Assembly: GCA_024645305.1 (NCBI GenBank)
Contig: JAHEFU010000002.1
Span: 1 to 33,960 of the forward strand
Source: Planctomycetales bacterium
GTDB taxonomy: Bacteria; 4484-113; JAFGCY01
Direction of reading: 5' to 3'
Length of the DNA stretch: 33,960 bases
Below the pieces are notes generated by a model. It saw nothing but the letters and a program-made list of their open reading frames with translations. It made no database searches and was not told the DNA's origin. Below, in pieces: positions 29,426 through 33,960 of this stretch. How positions within the stretch are numbered: the first letter of the stretch is position 1; every line of letters starts with the position of its first letter. The position numbers were made by a program, and so were the translations under genes.

Positions 29426-32400
29426 CGACCAGCGAGTCTCCCTCGATCTCCTGTTCCAGCGAGAGGCTGCCGTCGGCCCATGTGATTTCCACGGCTGCCA
29501 CGGTCTTCGCCTCCGGCACGCGGAACAGCTGCGGGCCCACGTAGCTGGACAGGTAGCCCTGGCCGGCCTGCACGTGGCGGAACTGCTTGCTGCCGTCACT
29601 GAAGGCCAGCATGATCATCGCCCCGCTGCCGAAGCTGTTGCCGGACTTGCCCTGCAGCTGGACAGTGAAGCTGCCGGCCCAGTCGCCGGTGCAGTCCAGC
29701 TGCTTGGCCTTGCCGTTGCTGACGCTCACGAGCATCTCGGACTGTCCGTCGCCATCAATGTCACAGGGAACCACGCCGCGGGCATCCTCATGGATGTTGA
29801 CACCGGCTAACGGCATGTCCAGCAGGCTCCAGTTGCCATCTTCCTGCAGCAGGATGCTGGAGTAGCCGAGGTTCCAGCGCCCGGTCTCTGGCTGGGTGTA
29901 GCGGTAGTTCTCCGCAAGGAACAGGTCCTTGTCCCCGTCGCCGTCCAGGTCCTCTGCTAGGATGCCGTAGACCGGTGAGAGCTGTGCCATCACGGGCAGA
30001 GGCTGTGCACTGAAGCCGCCGCTGCCGTCGGACATGAACACGGTGTGGTGCAGGTCCACGGCCTCGTACTTCTCAGGCAGCTGTGACGGATCACCGTAGA
30101 TGTCCTCGAAGCTGGCGTTGGCAAAGTCATCCCACTTGGGGAAACGCTCCGTGATCGAGGGCATCGCATAACCGCTGCAGGAGCGGCCGCGGCCGGGGAG
30201 AAATCCTCCGTCACTCCTGTTCTTGGCCTCGATCAGGTCGCGGTCGCCGTCACCCTCCATGTCCCCGGCGAACATCGTATAGGGCTTCTCCGCGCTGGGA
30301 TGGTACTTGGTGTTCTGGCCCCAGTTGCCGGCGATGATGTCAATGTTGCCATCCTCGTTGAGATCCGCGAGGCACAGCGACTGCCACATCCCGCTGGCAC
30401 TCAGGGGCTGCTTCGCGCCGAAGCTGCCGCCCGTGTTGGCCAGCCAGCTGACCATACCGAACTCTTCGCAGATCACCAGGTCCGGGTCGTTGTCATGGTC
30501 CATGTCGGCGAACTGCGCGTCGCTGATGCAGCCCGATACGGGACTGCCGCCGCTGAAGTCATGCACGCTGAAGCCACCTGCACCGTCGTTGCGCAGGAAC
30601 ACACTCGTCGCCGGCAGGGCGAAGCGGTGCGGCACCTGGCGGCGGGCCACGAACAGGTCCTGGTCACCATCGCCGTCAATGTCCGCGCTGCAGACGGCGC
30701 CGCTGCTGAAGTTCGTGCCCGGCACGCTGCTGCTTTCGAAGCCCGCCTCGGTGTTCAGTACGATCACGTCGTCATACAGTTCGGATTCCGGGTAGGCTTC
30801 CATTGAACCGTTGGAGATGTAGAGGTCCGGGCGTTCGTCACCGTTGGCATCGAACCACAGTACACTCATTTCCTCGCGGTCGCGCATGTTGGTATCGGCC
30901 ATGGCGCTGCTGCTTTCCAGCCCGCCGTTGCCGTCATTGAGTTTCAGCCGCCCGCTCTGGCCGGCTGCTCCGGCGAAGTAGACGTCGAGGTCGCCGTCCA
31001 GGTCGGCATCAGCCACACCCAGCCCGCCGCCAAGGTAGCTGCGCATGATCGGCAGCAGGGGCTCCGCACGGAATTCCTCCTTGTCGGTGTCGCGTTCCTC
31101 GCGGGTGAAGTCCAGGTCAGCCTGGGCGAACATGCTGTCATATTCCACGGGCTCGAAGCGTTGCAGATCCGGCCGGCGGCGGATGTTCCACAGGCGGTTG
31201 GCGGCCAGCTCAGTCTCCTGCTGCACGAAGCCGTCGGGCCAGCGGATCTCGAGCCTGTCTATCGTCGTCGCATCACCGAGGCCGAGGTGCACCCGTGGGC
31301 TGATACCGCTGCCGATGCCGCGGCCGATGTTGAGCAGGCCGGTATGGGCAGTGTCACCGCACCAGGCGGTGATCCGGCTGCCGACCCCGGCGGGATTGGC
31401 TCCGTCCTGACTGAGCGTGAACACTGCTTTGTTGCCACAGTCCAGGCCGTTGCGCCAGACCTGCAGTTCGCCGTTGGTCTGGTTGGCAATAATATCCAGG
31501 TCGCCGTCCCCGTCAATGTCGTCAATCAGCGCGCCCGTGTCCAGCGTGCTGCCGTTCAGGCCCCAGTTGCCGGAGGCCCTGTGGTAGTCCATGTACTCGT
31601 CGGCCGTGAAGATCACGTCCTCCGCAGGGGCGCTGCCCTGCTGCTGCATGTACTGCTTGATGGCTGCACCGCCCTCGCTCTCACCGATGCGCTTGATCTC
31701 GTTTTGGTAGTCCACGTTCATGGCCGTCATCGTCAGGTAGCCGTTGGCAACGAACAGCTCGGGAATCCCGCTGCAGTCCAGGTCCGCGATCCGCGCTGAC
31801 CATGACCACTCGCTGGCCTTGACCCCGGCCAGTGAGGAGATGTCGGTCATCCAGCCCGCACCGCGGTTGAGCTGCAGCATGTTGTGCATCATCTGCTGGG
31901 GTTCACTGCTGACCAGCACATCGCGGAAGTCGTACATGTCGCCGCTCATCAGCTTGCTATCCTTGTATCCGCTGGGCAGCATGTCCAGGCAGAACAGGTC
32001 GATGCGGCCATCGCCGTTGATGTCCCCTGCATCGCAGCCCATCGAGAACCACGGGGTCCGGCGCAGCATGCTGGCAGCCTGGTCCGTGAATGTACCGTCG
32101 CCGTTGCTGATGTAGTAGCGGTCATTGGTGGAATAGTCGCTGCTGACGAACAGGTCGGTGTAGCCGTCGTCATTGAAGTCCGCCGGCATGGCCTGCCAGC
32201 TCCAGCTCAGGCCGTCAATCCCGGCTGCGCTGGTCCCGTCGCTGAAGTTGCCGATGCCGTCATTGATAAGCAGCTGGTCCAGGGCCGGCTTGATCGTCAC
32301 CTTGTCGGCACTGACACCCTGGCGGTTCATCGCATCATCGATGGTCTCCCGCGGGTCAAAGCTGTGCGAACATACATACAGGTCCAGGTCGCCGTCGGGC

Positions 32401-33011
32401 TCCACGTCAAAGGCGGCGATGCTGGATGTGGCATTGGTGGCAGTCGTGCCGCGCTGCGCGGCCTCATCCGTGAAACGGCCGCGGCCGTCGTTGATGTAGA
32501 GCCGGTCGTCCGCCCCACGTACACCGAGATAGAGGTCCTGGTCGCCGTCGCCCTCCACGTCCACGAACAGCACGCCGAAGGTCTCATGGCCGCTGACGGC
32601 AAGGTCCTCTCCGGACTCGGTCGTGGCATCGCGGAAGCGGAAGCCGCCCTCGCCGATGTAAAGCTTGTTGTCACTTTCCATCCCGGCGAGGAACAGGTCC
32701 ATGATCCCGTCGCCGTTGACATCACCGCAGGCCAGGCCGGCCTGGCTGGCGCGGTCCTCGGCGATGAAGTCGATATGGTCAGCCCGGTTGTCAAACTCGA
32801 TACCGGTGTCCGCGCTGGCCAGCCTCTCGAACTGGCCACCGGCTGCCCCGCCCTCGCTGAACTCCGTGTAACTGAGGAAATCATCCACAGCGTTCCCGGC
32901 AGTGGTCTGGGTCTTGGTGTTCTGCGTATTGCCGCCCTTGCCGCAGGAATTCAGTACCCCGCAGGCCAGCAGCAGTAAGGTGGCCATGATGATGGTGCTT
33001 CTGCTAGACAT
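29415..33011 (-). CDS. FG-GAP/VCBS repeat lipoprotein with ASPIC/UnbV domain (CRTAC1-like)
   Basis: 1198 aa from ATG 33011; a longer frame from 33092 would add 27 residues lacking an SD, whereas GAGAGG lies before ATG 33011. Signal peptide ends in VLNSC, a lipobox followed by GKGG. More than a dozen FG-GAP calcium-binding repeats are visible, such as GDVNGDGIMDLFLAG, DVEGDGDQDLYLG, DFNDDGYTDLFVS, DINGDGRIDLFCLD, DIDGDGDQDLFVARR, DLNEDGNIDIIAG and DLDGDGDKDLFLAE. They form two propellers. An ASPIC/UnbV segment (IDRLEIRWPDGFVQQETE, about 580-600) lies between them and a second, partial copy closes the C-terminus (VAAVEITWADGSLSLEQE). Likely surface binding or adhesion. No partner gene is evident. 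Confidence 0.92.
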   Translation of the reverse strand: MSSRSTIIMATLLLLACGVLNSCGKGGNTQNTKTQTTAGNAVDDFLSYTEFSEGGAAGGQFERLASADTGIEFDNRADHIDFIAEDRASQAGLACGDVNGDGIMDLFLAGMESDNKLYIGEGGFRFRDATTESGEDLAVSGHETFGVLFVDVEGDGDQDLYLGVRGADDRLYINDGRGRFTDEAAQRGTTATNATSSIAAFDVEPDGDLDLYVCSHSFDPRETIDDAMNRQGVSADKVTIKPALDQLLINDGIGNFSDGTSAAGIDGLSWSWQAMPADFNDDGYTDLFVSSDYSTNDRYYISNGDGTFTDQAASMLRRTPWFSMGCDAGDINGDGRIDLFCLDMLPSGYKDSKLMSGDMYDFRDVLVSSEPQQMMHNMLQLNRGAGWMTDISSLAGVKASEWSWSARIADLDCSGIPELFVANGYLTMTAMNVDYQNEIKRIGESEGGAAIKQYMQQQGSAPAEDVIFTADEYMDYHRASGNWGLNGSTLDTGALIDDIDGDGDLDIIANQTNGELQVWRNGLDCGNKAVFTLSQDGANPAGVGSRITAWCGDTAHTGLLNIGRGIGSGISPRVHLGLGDATTIDRLEIRWPDGFVQQETELAANRLWNIRRRPDLQRFEPVEYDSMFAQADLDFTREERDTDKEEFRAEPLLPIMRSYLGGGLGVADADLDGDLDVYFAGAAGQSGRLKLNDGNGGLESSSAMADTNMRDREEMSVLWFDANGDERPDLYISNGSMEAYPESELYDDVIVLNTEAGFESSSVPGTNFSSGAVCSADIDGDGDQDLFVARRQVPHRFALPATSVFLRNDGAGGFSVHDFSGGSPVSGCISDAQFADMDHDNDPDLVICEEFGMVSWLANTGGSFGAKQPLSASGMWQSLCLADLNEDGNIDIIAGNWGQNTKYHPSAEKPYTMFAGDMEGDGDRDLIEAKNRSDGGFLPGRGRSCSGYAMPSITERFPKWDDFANASFEDIYGDPSQLPEKYEAVDLHHTVFMSDGSGGFSAQPLPVMAQLSPVYGILAEDLDGDGDKDLFLAENYRYTQPETGRWNLGYSSILLQEDGNWSLLDMPLAGVNIHEDARGVVPCDIDGDGQSEMLVSVSNGKAKQLDCTGDWAGSFTVQLQGKSGNSFGSGAMIMLAFSDGSKQFRHVQAGQGYLSSYVGPQLFRVPEAKTVAAVEITWADGSLSLEQEIEGDSLVVTQ

Positions 33012-33050
33012 AATCCCGCCTCTCAATACTTGAGATATTTCAGCGATCTG

Positions 33051-33056
33051 ATTATA
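33051..33056 (-). promoter_or_regulatory. -10 box of the FG-GAP lipoprotein gene
   Basis: TATAAT on the minus strand (33056-33051), no clear -35. Leader of about 30 nt with SD GAGAGG before ATG 33011. Confidence 0.5.
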
Positions 33057-33109
33057 GCCCCGTCGCTTGGGGCATGCAGGATCGCGGCGCATTCGTTACT
33101 GAGTTTCAG

Positions 33110-33960
33110 TTATCGAGACAGGCTCTCAAGCAGGGCCAGCAGCGCCCGGGGCAGGCCCTCTGACAGCCAGCCCAGCCGGCTGCGCTCCTGACCGGTATGT
33201 GCTCCCTGGCCGTATGGACCGATATTCAGCACGGGGCAGGCCAGGGCCTGCAGCATCTCGATATCCGGCGGCAGCTGGTCCAGGGGACTGTGCTGTTCCA
33301 GCAGTGAGGGGACGCCGGACTGCCAGGCGAAGGCACTCATGTCGGATATATAGGGATAGACATGCAGGTGCGCCAGTCCCTGCTCTCCACAGATTTTGCG
33401 CATGACCGCAATGCGCCCGGGGTCGTTCTCGATGCGGCAGGGGTACCAGGGATGCAGCAGGCTGGCAACCACGATGGCCCGTCCCTGGGGCAGGCGGGCG
33501 GCCAGCCAGTTGACAACCTCGATACCGCGCTGGCGCTCATCCTCATGGCTGGTAGCACTGCGGGCCTCACTGAGCAGCTCCTGCGGATCTCGCCCGCTGT
33601 GCGCCGCTGCCCGCTCCAGCATAGTGCCGAAATCAATCAGCTCAGGCGGACGGCTGTCCCGCTGGGGCCGGATGTCGGCGCGGGCCACAAAGCGGTTGTA
33701 GCGCCTGCGCATCTGCGAGTCATAGCGTTTCAGCAGGCGGCGCAGCTCGTGCAGGGTCTCGCGCCAGAGCTTTGCATGGTCCTGTTCAATGTTGAACACG
33801 TTGGCATACAGCGAAGCGCTCTCCACGGTCATCACGTCATAACGCCGCCGGCGGTCCGCCAGGTGCAGCACCGTGGGCGGAGGCAGCCATTCGCCGCGGT
33901 GGCCCTGCAGGAACTTGCGGTCATGCTCGACAGCGTAGGCCAGGTAGCCCGCCACTGCGG
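33110..33960 (-). CDS. C-terminal part of a RocB-like M20 family hydrolase (truncated by window edge)
   Basis: The frame is open to the right edge, so the N-terminus lies outside; about 283 residues are visible. The C-terminal signature matches RocB-type members of the M20 metallopeptidase family: LLHPWYPCRIENDPG, HVYPYISDMSAFAW and CPVLNIGPYGQGAHTGQERSR. In these proteins the metal-binding His, Asp and Glu come mostly from the missing N-terminal part. RocB itself was named for arginine utilisation in Bacillus, but its reaction is not settled. The 5' neighbour is not visible, so operon context is unknown. Confidence 0.8.
   Translation of the reverse strand, partial: AVAGYLAYAVEHDRKFLQGHRGEWLPPPTVLHLADRRRRYDVMTVESASLYANVFNIEQDHAKLWRETLHELRRLLKRYDSQMRRRYNRFVARADIRPQRDSRPPELIDFGTMLERAAAHSGRDPQELLSEARSATSHEDERQRGIEVVNWLAARLPQGRAIVVASLLHPWYPCRIENDPGRIAVMRKICGEQGLAHLHVYPYISDMSAFAWQSGVPSLLEQHSPLDQLPPDIEMLQALACPVLNIGPYGQGAHTGQERSRLGWLSEGLPRALLALLESLSR

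Noticed and set aside
28187..29599. 470-codon open frame opposite metK
   Set aside because: metK motifs are intact on the + strand, and this frame has no motif or SD.
1..33960. CRISPR arrays, tRNA genes, insertion sequences
   Set aside because: No regularly spaced repeats, no tRNA T-loop/acceptor pattern in any intergenic gap, and no transposase or terminal repeats were seen.

Overview
The window is a densely coded, high-GC stretch of bacterial chromosome with about 20 protein genes and short gaps. It looks like a gene-rich chromosomal segment of an uncultured, probably Gram-negative bacterium. The evidence is four or five lipoproteins with clear lipoboxes, several followed by runs of Gly, and large surface-type proteins with PKD, dockerin-like and FG-GAP repeats. 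It also carries bacterial gyrA, clpP, metK and nadA, but an archaeal-type PheS. I cannot fix the phylum from sequence alone. There are no tRNA, rRNA, transposase, phage or CRISPR signatures.

Layout. Positions 2-1057: 3' end of an unrecognised gene. 1394-2725: secreted Cys-rich protein, closed by a strong terminator. 2817-3296 (-): membrane-anchored pseudopilin-like protein. 3562-4611: nadA behind an extended -10 promoter and a perfect inverted repeat. 4686-5243: a strong promoter followed by a chain of hairpins with no credible gene, which I call a candidate structured non-coding RNA. 5249-5605 (-): zinc-ribbon protein. 5801-6412 (-): clpP. 6592-7503: TolB-like propeller. 7770-11741: giant lipoprotein with cohesin-like, dockerin-like, PKD and propeller regions. 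11776-13323 (-): archaeal-type pheS. 13413-14672 (-): Fn3/carboxypeptidase-regulatory lipoprotein. 15074-15757: ICMT-like membrane methyltransferase. 15893-18364: MocR-type regulator plus a DUF5666-like lipoprotein in one operon, with terminator. 18547-19311: L,D-transpeptidase. 19280-20822 (-): an operon of a 47-aa membrane protein and a membrane-anchored propeller-like protein. 21125-23644: gyrA with terminator. 23798-25492: DUF389 membrane protein. 25547-26452: CAP-domain lipoprotein. 26524-29425: PASTA protein, rpe and metK. 29415-33011 (-): FG-GAP/UnbV lipoprotein. 33110-33960 (-): 3' part of a RocB-like M20 hydrolase.

Functional themes are housekeeping (NAD, SAM, pentose phosphate, translation, topology, proteolysis) mixed with envelope proteins (L,D-transpeptidase, PASTA, CAP, lipoproteins). 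Several genes have a -10 box only 6-9 nt before the start codon and no Shine-Dalgarno sequence, so leaderless mRNAs seem common here. Others have canonical SD sites. The strongest candidate for something undescribed is the structured RNA at 4720-5243. Next are the nadA operator, the lone archaeal-type pheS and the Cys-rich secreted protein.
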